NCBI GenBank assembly: GCA_920105625.2
Contig: OV050032.1
Span: 110,282,542 to 110,346,541, forward strand
From: Clusia tigrina
Taxonomy: Eukaryota > Arthropoda > Insecta > Diptera > Clusiidae
Direction: 5' to 3'
DNA length: 64,000 nucleotides
Shown here: piece after piece, positions 48,701-60,269 of the stretch
Position numbering within the stretch: the stretch's first letter is position 1
How the letters are laid out: each line of letters begins with the position of its first letter
The notes under the pieces: model-generated
Seen by the model: only the letters and a program-made list of their open reading frames with translations
Databases searched by the model: none
What the model was told of the DNA's origin: nothing
Position numbers and translations under genes: made by a program

Positions 48701-51700
48701 CTCCAGTAAAAAGATACAAGCATTTCTATGTTGCAAACTTTGATAGGTGTAGGACGTACCGTATAGAAGTTAGGGTCATTTGAAGTTTTATCAGTGTTTG
48801 ATTTGGGACTCAAAGGTAGCATAGCTTTGAGCGATGGCTTAAATTGACAAGATGCTCGGGTACTTTTTGTTACAAAATTTCAAGGTTTTATGACGCTCCA
48901 GTAAAAAGTTACAAGCATTTTTATGTATCAAACTTTGATAGGTGTAGGACGTACAGTGTAGAAGTTAGGGCTATTTGAAGTTTTATCAGTGTTTGATTTG
49001 GGACTCAAGGGTAGCATAGCTTTGAGCGATGGCTTAAATTGACAAGAGGCTCGAGTACTTTATTGTTACAAAATTTCAAGGTTTTATGACGCTCCAGTAA
49101 AAAGTTACAAGCATTTGTATGTTGCAAACTTTGATAAGTGTAGGACGTACCGTATAGAAGTAAGGGGCGTTTGAAGTTTTATCAGTGTTTGATTTGGGAC
49201 TCAAGGGTAGCATAGCTTTGGGCGATGGCTTAAATTGACAAGAGGCTCGAGTACTTTATTGTTACAAAATTTCAAGGTTTTATGACGCTCCTGTAAAAAG
49301 TTACAAGCATTTGTATGTTGCAAACTTTGATAAGTGTAGGACGTACAGTAAAGAAGTTAGGGGCGTTTGAAGTTTTATCAGTGTTTGATTTGGGACTCAA
49401 GGGTAGCATAGCTTTGAGCGATGGCTTAAATTGACAAGAGGCTCGAGTACTTTATTGTTACAAAATTTCAAGCTTTTATGAAGCTCCAGTAAAAAGTTAC
49501 AAGCATTTGTATGTTGCAAACTTTGATAGGTGTAGGACGTACCGTAAAGAAGTTAGGGGCGTTTGAAGTTTTATCAGTGTTTGATTTGGGACTCAAGGGT
49601 AGCATAGCTTTGGGCGATGGCTTAAATTGACAAGAGGCTCGAGTACTTTATTGTTACAAAATTTCAAGGTTTTATGACGCTCCAGTAAAAAGTTACAAGC
49701 ATTTGAATGTTGCCAACTTTGATAGGTGTAGGACGTACAGTAAAGAAGTTAGGGGCGTTTGAAGTTTTATCAGTGTTTGATTTGGGACTCTAGGGTAGCA
49801 TAGCATTGAGCGATAGCTTAAATTGACAAGAGGCTCGAGTACTTTATTGTTACAAAATTTCAAGGTTTTATGACGCTCCAGTAAAAAGTTACAAGAATTT
49901 GTATGTTGCAAACTTTGATAGGTGTAGGACGTACCGTATAGAAGTTAGGGGCGTTTGAAGTTTTATCAGTGTTTGATTTGGGACTCTAGGGTAGCATAGC
50001 TTTGAGCGATGGCTTAAATTGACAAGAGGCTCGAGTACTTCATTGTTACAAAATTTCAAGGTTTTATGACGCTCCAGTAAAGAGATACAAGCATTTGTAT
50101 GTTGCAAACTTTGATAAGTGTAGGCCGTACCGTATAGAAGTTAGGGCCATTTGAAGTTTTATCAGTGTTTGATTTGGGACTCTAGGCTAGCATAGCTTTG
50201 AGCGATAGCTTAAATTGACAAGAGGCTCGAGTACTTTATTGTTACAAAATTTCAAGGTTTTATGACGCTCCAGTAAAAAGTTACAAGCATTTGTATGTTG
50301 CAAACTGCGATAGGTGTAGGACGTACCGTAAAGAAGTTAGGGGCGTTTGAAGTTTTATCAGTGTTTGATTTGGGACCCTAGGGTAGCATAGCTTTGAGCG
50401 ATAGCTTAAATTTACAAGAGGCTCGGGTACTTCATTGTTACAAAATTTCAAGGTTTTATGACGCTCCAGTAAAAAGTTATAAGCATTTGTATGTTGCAAA
50501 CTTTGATAGGTGTAGGACGTACCGTAAAGAAGTTAGGGCCATTTGAAGTTTTATCAGTGTTTGATTTGGGACTCTAGGGTAGCATAGCTTTGAGCGATAG
50601 CTTAAATTGACAAGAGGCTCGAGTACTTTATTGTTACAAAATTTCAAGGTTTTATGACGCTCCAGTAAAAAGTTACAAGCAGTTGTATGTTGCAAACTTT
50701 GATGGGTGTAGGACGTACCGTAAAGAAGTTAGGGCCATTTGAAGTTTTATCAGTGTTTGATTTGGGACTCTAGGGTAGCATAGCTTTGAGCGATAACTTA
50801 AATTGACAAGATGCTCGAGTACTTTATTGTTACAAAATTTCAAAGTTTTATGATGCTCCAGTAAAAAGTTACAAGCATTTGTATGTTGCAAACTTTGATA
50901 GGTGTAGGACGTACCGTAAAGAAGTTAGGGGCGTTTGAAGTTTTATCAGTGTTTGATTTGGGACTCTAGGGTAGCATAGCTTTGAGCGATAGCTTAAATT
51001 GACAAGAGGTTCGAGTACTTTATTGTTACAAAATTTCAAGGTTTTATGACGCTCCAGTAAAAAGTTACAAGCCTTTGTATGTAGCCAACTCTGATAGGTG
51101 TATGACGTACCGTATAGAAGTTAGGGCCATTTGAAGTTCTATCAGATTTTGATTTGGGACTCAAGGGTAGCATAGCTTTGAGCGATAGCTTGAATTGACA
51201 AGAGGCTCGAGTACTTTATTGTTACAAAATTTCAAGGTTTTATGACGCTCCAGTAAAAAGTTACAAGCATTTGTATGTTGCAAAATTTGATAGGTGTAGG
51301 ACGTACCGTAAAGAAGTTAGGGGCGTTTGAAGTTTTATCAGTGTTTGATTTGGGACTCAAGGGTAGCATAGCTTTGAGCGATGGCTTAAATTGACAAAAG
51401 GCTCGAGTACTTTATTGTTACAAAATTTAAAGGTTTTATGACGCTCCAGTAAAAAGTTACAAGCATTTGAATGTTGCCAACTTTGATAGGTGTAGGACGT
51501 ACAGTAAAGAAGTTAGGGGCGTTTGAAGTTTTATCAGTGTTTGATTTGGGACTCTAGGGTAGCATAGCATTGAGCGATAACTTAAATTGACAAGAGGCTC
51601 GAGTACTTTATTGTTACAAAATTTCAAGGTTTTATGACGCTTCAGTAAAAAGTTACAAGAATTTGTATGTTGCAAACTTTGATAGGTGTAGGACGTACCG

Positions 51701-52240
51701 TATAGAAGTTAGGGGCGTTTAAAGTTTTATCAGTGTTTGATTTGGGACTCTAGGGTAGCATAGCTTTGAGCGATGGCTTAAATTTACAAGAGGCTCGAGT
51801 ACTTCATTGTTACAAACTTTCAAGGTTTTATGACGCTCCAGTAAAAAGATACAAGCATTTGTATGTTGCAAACTTTGATAAGTGTAGGACGTACCGTATA
51901 GAAGTTAGGGCCATTTGAAGTTTTATCAGTGTTTGATTTGGGACTCTAGGGTAGCATAGCTTTGAGCGATAGCTTAAATTGACAAGAGGCTCGAGTACTT
52001 CATTGTTACAAAATTTCAAGGTTTTATGACGCTCCAGTAAAAAGTTACAAGCATTTGTATGTTGCAAACTTCGATAGGTGTAGGACGTACCGTAAAGAAG
52101 TTAGGGGCGTTTGAAGTTTTATCAGTGTTTGATTTGGGACCCTAGGGTAGCATAGCTTTGAGCGATAGCATAAATTTACAAGAAGCTCGGGTACTTCATT
52201 GTTAGAAAATTTCAAGGTTTTATGACGCTCCAGTAAAAAG
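45776..52240 (+). repeat. Large tandem duplication, copy B (6465 bp, 33 monomers)
   Basis: Matches copy A at 5877 bp before the insertion at 46531 and at 6465 bp after it, to about 52240, where the successor differs (GTTACAAGC here, AGATACAAGC after copy A). By eye I find roughly 15 substitutions between the copies, for example 43872 A against 50337 T in GTAAGG/GTTAGG, and 42827 A against 49292 T in CCAGTAAA/CCTGTAAA. The same one-base deletions recur near 47298, 48031 and 48868, so they predate the duplication. Confidence 0.87.
46531..47118 (+). repeat. 588-bp (3-monomer) expansion inside copy B
   Basis: Copy B leaves the copy A order near 46531 with TTTAATGACACTCC, a tag that in copy A occurs once, at 41245. 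It then has monomers carrying CTCACGGG at 46654, 46850 and 47046 in direct succession, and rejoins the copy A order near 47120-47236 at GGAGTCAAAGG. Copy A has a single CTCACGGG monomer (41364), with its counterpart at 47829. The extra DNA is thus a local amplification of monomers from further along the same HOR. Confidence 0.82.
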
Positions 52241-55200
52241 TTACAAGCATTTGTATGTTGCAAACTTTGATAGGTGTAGGACGTACCGTAAAGAAGTTAG
52301 GGCCATTTGAAGTTTTATCAGTGTTTGATTTGGGACTCTAGGGTAGCATAGCTTTGAGCGATAGCTTAAATTGACAAGAGGGTCGAGTACTTTATTGTTA
52401 CAAAATTTCAAGGTTTTATGACGCTCCAGTAAAAAGTTACAAGCAGTTGTATGTTGCAAACTTTGATGGGTGTAGGACGTACCGTAAACAAGTTAGGGCC
52501 ATTTGAAGTTTTATCAGTGTTTGATTTGGGACTCTAGGGTAGCATAGCTTTGAGCGATAGCTTAAATTGACAAGAGGCTCGAGTACTTTATTGTTACAAA
52601 ATTTCAAGGTTTTATGACGCTCCAGTAAAAAGTTACAAGCATTTGTATGTTGCCAACTTTGATAGGTGTAGGACGTACCGTATAGAAGTTAGGGCCATTT
52701 GAAGTTTTATCAGTGTTTGATATGGGACTCTAGGGTAGCATAGCTTTGAGCGATAACTTAAAATGACAAGATGCTCGAGTACCTTATTGTTACAAAATTT
52801 CAAGGTTTTATGACGCTCCAGTAAAAAGTTACAAGCATTTGTATGTATCAAACTTTGATAGGTGTAGGACGCACCGTATAGAAGTTAGGGCCATTTGAAG
52901 TTTTATCAGTGTTTGATTTGGGACTCAAGGGTAGCATAGCTTTGAGCGATGGCTTAAATTGACAAGAGGCTCGAGTACTTTATTCTTAGAAAATTTCAAG
53001 GTTTTATGACGCTCCAGTAAAAAGTTACAAGCATTTGTATGTTGCCAAATTTGATAGGTGTAGGACGTACCGTATAGAAGTTTTATCAGTGTTTGATTTG
53101 GGACTCAAGGGTAGCATAGCTTTGAGCGATGGCTTAAATTGACAAGATGCTCGAGAACTTTATTGTTACAAAATTTCAAGGTTTTATGACGCTCCAGTAA
53201 AAAGTTACAAGCATTTGAATGTTGCCAACTAGATAGGTGTAGGACGTACCGTATAGAAGTTAGGGGCGTTTGAAGTTTTATCAGTGTTTGATTTGGGACT
53301 CAAGGGTAGCATAGCTTTGAGCGATAGCCTAAATTGACAAGAGGCTCGAGTACTTTATTGTTACAAAATTTCAAGGTTTTATGACGCTCCAGTAAAAAGT
53401 TGCAAGCATTTGAATGTTGCAAACTTCGATAGGTGTAGGACGTACCGTAAATAAGTTAGGGGCGTTTTAAGTTTTATCAGTGTTTGATTTGGGACTAAAG
53501 GGTAGCATAGCTTTGAGCGATGGCTTAAATTGACAAGAGGCTCGGGTACTTCATTTTTACAAAATTTCAAGGTTTTATGACGCTCCAGTAAAAAGTTACA
53601 AGCATTTGTATGTTGCAAACTTTGATAGATGTAGGACGTACCGTAAAGAAGTTAGGGGCGTTTGAAGTTTTATCAGTGTTTGATGTGGGACTCAAGCGTA
53701 GCATAGCTTTGAGCGATAACTTAAATTGACAAGAGGGTCGAGTACTTTATTGTTACAAAATTTCAAGGTTTTATGACGCTCCAGTAAAAAGTTACAAGCC
53801 TTTGTATGTTGCAAACTTTGATAGGTGTAGGACGTACCGTAAAGAAGTTAGGGGCGTTTGATGTTTTATCAGTGTTTGATTTGGGACTCAAGGGTAGCTT
53901 AGCTTTGAGCGATGGCTTAAATTGACAAGAGGCTCGAGTACTTTATTGTTACAAATTTTCAAGGTTTTATGACGCTCCAGTAAAAAGTTACAAGCATTTG
54001 TATGTTGCAAACTTTGAAAGGTGTAGGACGTACCGTAAAGAAGTTAGGGCCATTTGAAGTTTTATCAGTGTTTGATTTGGGACTCTAGGGTAGCATAGCT
54101 TTGAGCGATGGCTTATATTGACAAGAGGCTCGAGTACTTTATTGTTACAAAGTTTCAAGGTTTTATGACGCTCCAGTAAAAAGTTACAAGCATTTGAATG
54201 TTGCCAAGTTTGATAGGTGTAGGACGTACCGTAAAGAAGTTAGGGCCATTTGAAGTTTTATCACTGTTTGATTTGGGACTCTAGGGTAGCATAGCTTTGA
54301 GCGATGGCTTAAATTGACAAGAGGCTCGAGCACTTTATTGTTACAAAATTTCAAGGTTTTATGACGCTCCAGTAAAAAGTTACAAGCATTTGTATGTTGC
54401 AAACTTTGATAGGTGTAGGACGTACCGTAAAGAAGTTAGGGCCATTTGAAGTTTTATCAGTGTTTGATTTGGGACTCTAAGGTAGCAAAGCTTTGAGCGG
54501 TAACTTAAATTGACAAGATGCTCGAGTACTTTATTGTTACAAAATTTCAAGGTTTTATGACGCTCCAGTAAAAAGTTACAAGCATTTGTATGTTGCAAAC
54601 TTTGATAGGTGTAGGACGTACCGTAAAGCAGTTAGGGCCATTTGAAGTTTTATCAGTGTTTGATTTGGGACTCTAGGGTAGCATAGCTTTGAGCGATGGC
54701 TTAAATTGACAAGAGGCTCGAGTATTTTATTGTTACAAAATTTCAATGTTTTATGACGCTCCAGTAAAAAGATACAAGCATTTATATGTTGCAAATTTTG
54801 ATAGGTGTAGGACGTACCGTATAGAAGTTAGGGCCATTTGAAGTTTTATCAGTGTTTGATTTGGGACTCAAGAGTAGCATAGCTTTGACCGATGGCTTAA
54901 ATTGACAAGATGCTCGGGTAATTTATTGTTACAAAATTTCAAGGTTTTATGACGCTCCAGTAAAAAGTTACAAGCATTTGTATGTTGCAAACTTTTATAG
55001 GTGTAGGACGTACCGTATAGAAGTTAGGGCCATTTGAAGTTTTATCAGTGTTTGATTTGGGACTCATGGTTAGCATAGATTTGAGCGATAGCTTAAGTTG
55101 ACAAGAGGCTCGAGTACTTTATTGTTACAAAATTTCAAGGTTTTATGACGCTCAAGTAAAAAGTTACAAGCATTTGTATGTTGCCAAATTTGATAGGTGT

Positions 55201-57514
55201 AGGACGTACCGTATAGAAATTAGGGGCGTTTGAAGTTTTATCAGTGTTTGATTTGGGACTCAAGGGTAGCATAGCTTTGAGCGATGGCTTAAATTGACAA
55301 GATGCTCGAGTACTTTATTGTTACAAAATTTCAAGGTTTTATGACGCTCCAGTAAAAAGTTACAAGCATTTGAATGTTGCCAACTAGATAGGTGTAGGAC
55401 GTACCGTATAGAAGTTAGGGGCGTTTGAAGTTTTATCAGTGTTTGATTTGGGACTCAAGGATAGCATAGCTTTGAGCGATAGCCTAAATTGACAAGAGGC
55501 TCGAGTACTTTATTGTTACCAAATTTCAAGGTTTTATGACGCTCCAGTAAAAAGTTACAAGCATTTGAATGTTGCAAACTTCGATAGGTGTAGGACGTAC
55601 CGTAAATAAGTTAGGGGCGTTTTAAGTTTTATCAGTGTTTGATTTGGGACTCAAGGGTAGCATAGCTTTGAGCGATGGCTTAAATTGACAAGAGGCTCGG
55701 GTACTTCATTTTTACAAAATTTCAAGGTTTTATGACGCTCCAGTAAAAAGTTACAAGCATTTGTATGTTGCAAACTTTGATAGATGTAGGACGTACCGTA
55801 AAGAAGTTAGGGGCGTTTGAAGTTTTATCAGTGTTTGATGTGGGACTCAAGCGTAGCATAGCTTTGAGCGATAACTTAAATTGACAACAGGGTCGAGTAC
55901 TTTATTTTTACAAAATTTCAAGGTTTTATGATGCTCCAGTAAAAAGTTACAAGCATTTGTATGTTGCCAACTTTGATAGGTGTAGGACGTACCGTATAGA
56001 AGTTAGGGCCATTTGAAGTTTTATCAGTGTTTGATATGGGACTCTTGGGTAGCATAGCTTTGAGCGATAACTTAAAATGACAAGATGCTAGAGTACCTTA
56101 TTGTTACAAAATTTCAAGGTTTTATGACGCTCCAGTAAAAAGTTACAAGCATTTGTATGTATCAAACTTTGATAGGTGTAGGACGTACCGTATAGAAGTT
56201 AGGGCCATTTGAAGTTTTATCAGTGTTTGATTTGGGACTCAAGGGTAGCATAGCTTTGAGCGATGGCTTAAATTGACAAGAGGCTCGAGTACTTTATTCT
56301 TACAAAATTTCAAGGTTTTATGACGCTCCAGTAAAAAGTTACAAGCATTTGTATGTTGCCAAATTTGATAGGTGTAGGACGTACCGTATAGAAGTTAGGG
56401 CCATTTGAAGTTTTATCAGTGTTTGATTTGGGACTCTAGGGTAGCATAGCTTTTAGCGATAGCTTAAATTGACAAGAGGCTCGAGTACTTTATTTTTACA
56501 AAATTTCAAGGTTTTATGACGCTCCAGTAAAAAGATACAAGCATTTGTATGTTGCAAACTTTGATAGGTGTAGGACGTACCGTAAAGAAGTTAGGGGCGT
56601 TTGAAGTTTTATCAGTGTTTGATTTGGGACTCTAGGGTAGCATAGCTTTGAGCGATAGCTTAAATTGACAAGAGGCTCGAGTACTTTATTGTTACAAAAT
56701 TTCAAGGTTTTATGACGCTATAGTAAAAAGTTACAAGCATTTGTATGTAGCCAATTCTGATAGGTGTATGACGTACCGTATAGAAGTTAGGGCCATTTGA
56801 AGTTCTATCAGTGTTTGATTTGGGACTCAAGGGTAGCATAGCTTTGAGCGATAGCTTAAATTGACAAGAGGCTCGAGTACTTTATTGTTACAAAATTTCA
56901 AGGTTTTATGATGCTCCAGTAAAAAGTTACAAGCATTTGTATGTTGCCAACTTTGATAGGTGTAGGACGTACCGTATAGAAGTTAGGGGCGTTTGAAGTT
57001 TTATCAGTGTTTGATTTGGGACTCAAGGATAGCATAGCTTTGAGCGATAGCCTAAATTGACAAGAGGCTCGAGTACTTTATTGTTACCAAATTTCAAGGT
57101 TTTATGACGCTCCAGTAAAAAGTTACAAGCATTTGAATGTTGCAAACTTCGATAGGTGTAGGACGTACCGTAAATAAGTTAGGGGCGTTTTAAGTTTTAT
57201 CAGTGTTTGATTTGGGACTCAAGGGTAGCATAGCTTTGAGCGATGGCTTAAATTGACAAGAGGCTCGGGTACTTCATTTTTACAAAATTTCAAGGTTTTA
57301 TGACGCTCCAGTAAAAAGTTACAAGCATTTGTATGTTGCAAACTTTGATAGATGTAGGACGTACCGTAAAGAAGTTAGGGGCGTTTGAAGTTTTATCAGT
57401 GTTTGATGTGGGACTCAAGCGTAGCATAGCTTTGAGCGATAACTTAAATTGACAACAGGGTCGAGTACTTTATTGTTACAAAATTTCAAGGTTTTATGTC
57501 GCTCCAGTAAAAAG
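52241..57514 (+). repeat. Mixed monomers with small indels
   Basis: About 27 monomers without a single clear tandem period. It contains sequence types shared with the next block: TGTATCAAAC, TTGCCAAATTTG, CCAACTAGATAGG (one base shorter than CCAACTTTGATAGG, at 53225 and 55381), TTCGATAGG with GTAAATAAG, and GATGTGGG with GAGGGTCG. The stretch 52840-53600 and the stretch 55160-55740 share a monomer order, as do 56339-56730 and 57711-58102 (offset 1372 bp, seven monomers). The monomers at 53990-54575 resemble those at 940-1720. Confidence 0.72.
53077..53082 (+). other. 16-bp deletion between GAAGTT repeats
   Basis: Here TATAGAAGTTTTATCAG replaces the usual TATAGAAGTTAGGG...TTTGAAGTTTTATCAG. 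In the intact monomer GAAGTT occurs twice, 16 bp apart, at phases 53-58 and 69-74. One copy and the 10 bp between are lost, as expected for slippage or single-strand annealing between short direct repeats. I saw this only once. Confidence 0.88.
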
Positions 57515-60269
57515 TTACAAGCAGTTGTATGTTGCAAACTTTGATGGGTGTAGGACGTACCGTAAAGAAGTTAGGGCCATTTGAAGTTTTATCAGTGTTT
57601 GATTTGGGACTCTAGGGTAGCATAGCTTTGAGCGATAACTTAAATTGACAAGATGCTCGAGTACTTTATTGTTACAAAATTTCAAAGTTTTATGACGCTC
57701 CAGTAAAAAGTTACAAGCATTTGAATGTTGCCAACTTTGATAGGTGTAGGACGTACCGTAAAGAAGTTAGGGCCATTTGAAGTTTTATCAGTGTTTGATT
57801 TGGGACTCTAGGGTAGCATAGCTTTTAGCGATAGCTTAAATTGACAAGAGGCTCGAGTACTTTATTTTTACAAAATTTCAAGGTTTTATGACGCTCCAGT
57901 AAAAAGATACAAGCATTTGTATGTTGCAAACTTTGATAGGTGTAGGACGTACCGTAAAGAAGTTAGGGGCGTTTGAAGTTTTATCAGTGTTTGATTTGGG
58001 ACTCTAGGGTAGCATAGCTTTGAGCGATAGCTTAAATTGACAAGAGGCTCGAGTACTTTATTGTTACAAAATTTCAAGGTTTTATGACGCTCCAGTAAAA
58101 AGTTACAAGCATTTGTATGTAGCCAACTCTGATAGGTGTATGACGTACCGTATAGAAGTTAGGGCCATTTGAAGTTCTATCAGTGTTTGATTTGGGACTC
58201 AAGGGTAGCATAGCTTTGAGCGATAGCTTTGAGCGATAGCTTAAATTGACAAGAGGCTCGAGTACTTTATTGTTACAAAATTTCAAGGTTTTATGATGCT
58301 CCAGTAAAAAGTTACAAGCATTTGTATGTTGCCAACTTTGATAGGTGTAGGACGTACCGTATAGAAGTTAGGGCCATTTGAAGTTTTATCAGTGTTTGAT
58401 ATGGGACTCTAGGGTAGCATAGCTTTGAGCGATAACTTAAAATGACAAGATGCTAGAGTACCTTATTGTTACAAAATTTCAAGGTTTTATGACGCTCCAG
58501 TAAAAAGTTACAAGCATTTGTATGTATCAAACTTTGATAGGTGTAGGACGTACCGTATAGAAGTTAGGGCCATTTGAAGTTTTATCAGTGTTTGATTTGG
58601 GACTCAAGGGTAGCATAGCTTTGAGCGATGGCTTAAATTGACAAGAGGCTCGAGTACTTTATTCTTACAAAATTTCAAGGTTTTATGACGCTCCAGTAAA
58701 AAGTTACAAGCATTTGTATGTTGCCAAATTTGATAGGTGTAGGACGTACCGTATAGAAGTTAGGGCCATTTGAAGTTTTATCAGTGTTTGATTTGGGACT
58801 CAAGGGTAGCATAGTTTTGAGCGATAGCTTAAGTTGACAAGAGGCTCGAGTACTTTATTGTTACAAAATTTCAAGGTTTTATGACGCTCAAGTAAAAAGT
58901 TACAAGCATTTGAATGTTGCCAAATTTGATAGGTGTAGGACGTACCGTATAGAAATTAGGAGCGTTTGAAGTTTTATCAGTGTTTGATTTGGGACTCAAG
59001 GGTAGCATAGCTTTGAGCGATGGCTTAAATTGACAAGATGCTCGAGTACTTTATTGTTACCAAATTTGAAGGTTTTATGACGCTCCAGTAAAAAGTTACA
59101 AGCATTTGAATGTTGCCAACTAGATAGGTGTAGGACGTACCGTATAGAAGTTAGGGGCGTTTGAAGTTTTATCAGTGTTTGATTTGGGACTCAAGGATAG
59201 CATAGCTTTGAGCGATAGCCTAAATTGACAAGAGGCTCGAGTACTTTATTGTTACAAAATTTCAAGGTTTTATGACGCTCCAGTAAAAAGTTAGAAGCAT
59301 TTAAATGTTGCAAACTTCGATAGGTGTAGGACGTACCGTAAATAAGTTAGGGGCGTTTTAAGTTTTATCAGTGTTTGATTTGGGACTCAAGGGTAGCATA
59401 GCTTTGAGCGATGGCTTAAATTGACAAGAGGCTCGGGTACTTCATTTTTACAAAATTTCAAGGTTTTATGACGCTCCAGTAAAAAGTTACAAGCATTTGT
59501 ATGTTGCAAACTTTGATAGATGTAGGACGTACCGTAAAGAAGTTAGGGGCGTTTGAAGTTTTATCAGTGTTTGATGTGGGACTCAAGCGTAGCATAGCTT
59601 TGAGCGATAACTTACATTGACAAGAGGCTCGAGTACTTTATTGTTACAAAATTTCAAGGTTTTATGACGCTCCAGTAAAAAGTTACAAGCATTTGTATGT
59701 TGCAAACTTTGATAGGTGTAGGACGTACCGTTTAGAAGTTAGGGGCGTTTGATGTTTTATCAGTGTTTGATTTGGGACTCAAGGGTAGCATAGCTTTGAG
59801 CGATGGCTTAAATTGACAAGAGGCTCTAGTACTTTATTGTTACAAATTTTCAAGGTTTTATGACGCTCCAGTAAAAAGTTACAAGCATTTGAATGTTGCC
59901 AACTAGATAGGTGTAGGACGTACCGTATAGAAGTTAGGGGCGTTTGAAGTTTTATCAGTGTTTGATTTGGGACTCAAGGATAGCATAGCTTTGAGCGATA
60001 GCCTAAATTGACAAGAGGCTCGAGTACTTTATTGTTACAAAATTTCAAGGTTTTATGACGCTCCAGTAAAAAGTTAGAAGCATTTGAATGTTGCAAACTT
60101 CGATAGGTGTAGGACGTACCGTAAATAAGCTAGGGGCGTTTTAAGTTTTATCAGTGTTTGATTTGGGACTCAAGGGTAGCATAGCTTTGAGCGATGGCTT
60201 AAATTGACAACAGGGTCGAGTACTTTATTGTTACAAAATTTCAAGGTTTTATGTCGCTCCAGTAAAAAG
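57515..60269 (+). repeat. 14-monomer HOR, copy 1 (2755 bp)
   Basis: Starts with CAAGCAGTTG/TTTGATGGG, then GAATGTTGCC with CTTTTAGCG, AGATACAAGC, TGTAGCCAACTCTG with the 13-bp duplication, GATATGGG with GATGCTAGAG, TGTATCAAAC, two TTGCCAAATTTG types, CCAACTAGATAGG, TTAGAAGCATTTAAATG, GATAGATG with CTTACATTG, GATGTTTTATC, CCAACTAGATAGG and TTAGAAGC with AAGCTAGG. Length is 14 times 196, plus 13, minus two one-base deletions. Confidence 0.85.
58211..58236 (+). repeat. 13-bp tandem duplication in monomer
   Basis: TAGCTTTGAGCGA is present twice in succession, lengthening the monomer to 209 bp. In the normal GATAGC allele, ATAGCTT occurs at phases 108-114 and 121-127, 13 bp apart, so replication slippage between them explains the event. 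The related monomer at 56720-56915 (TGTAGCCAATTCTG) lacks the duplication and looks like the progenitor state. Confidence 0.9.
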
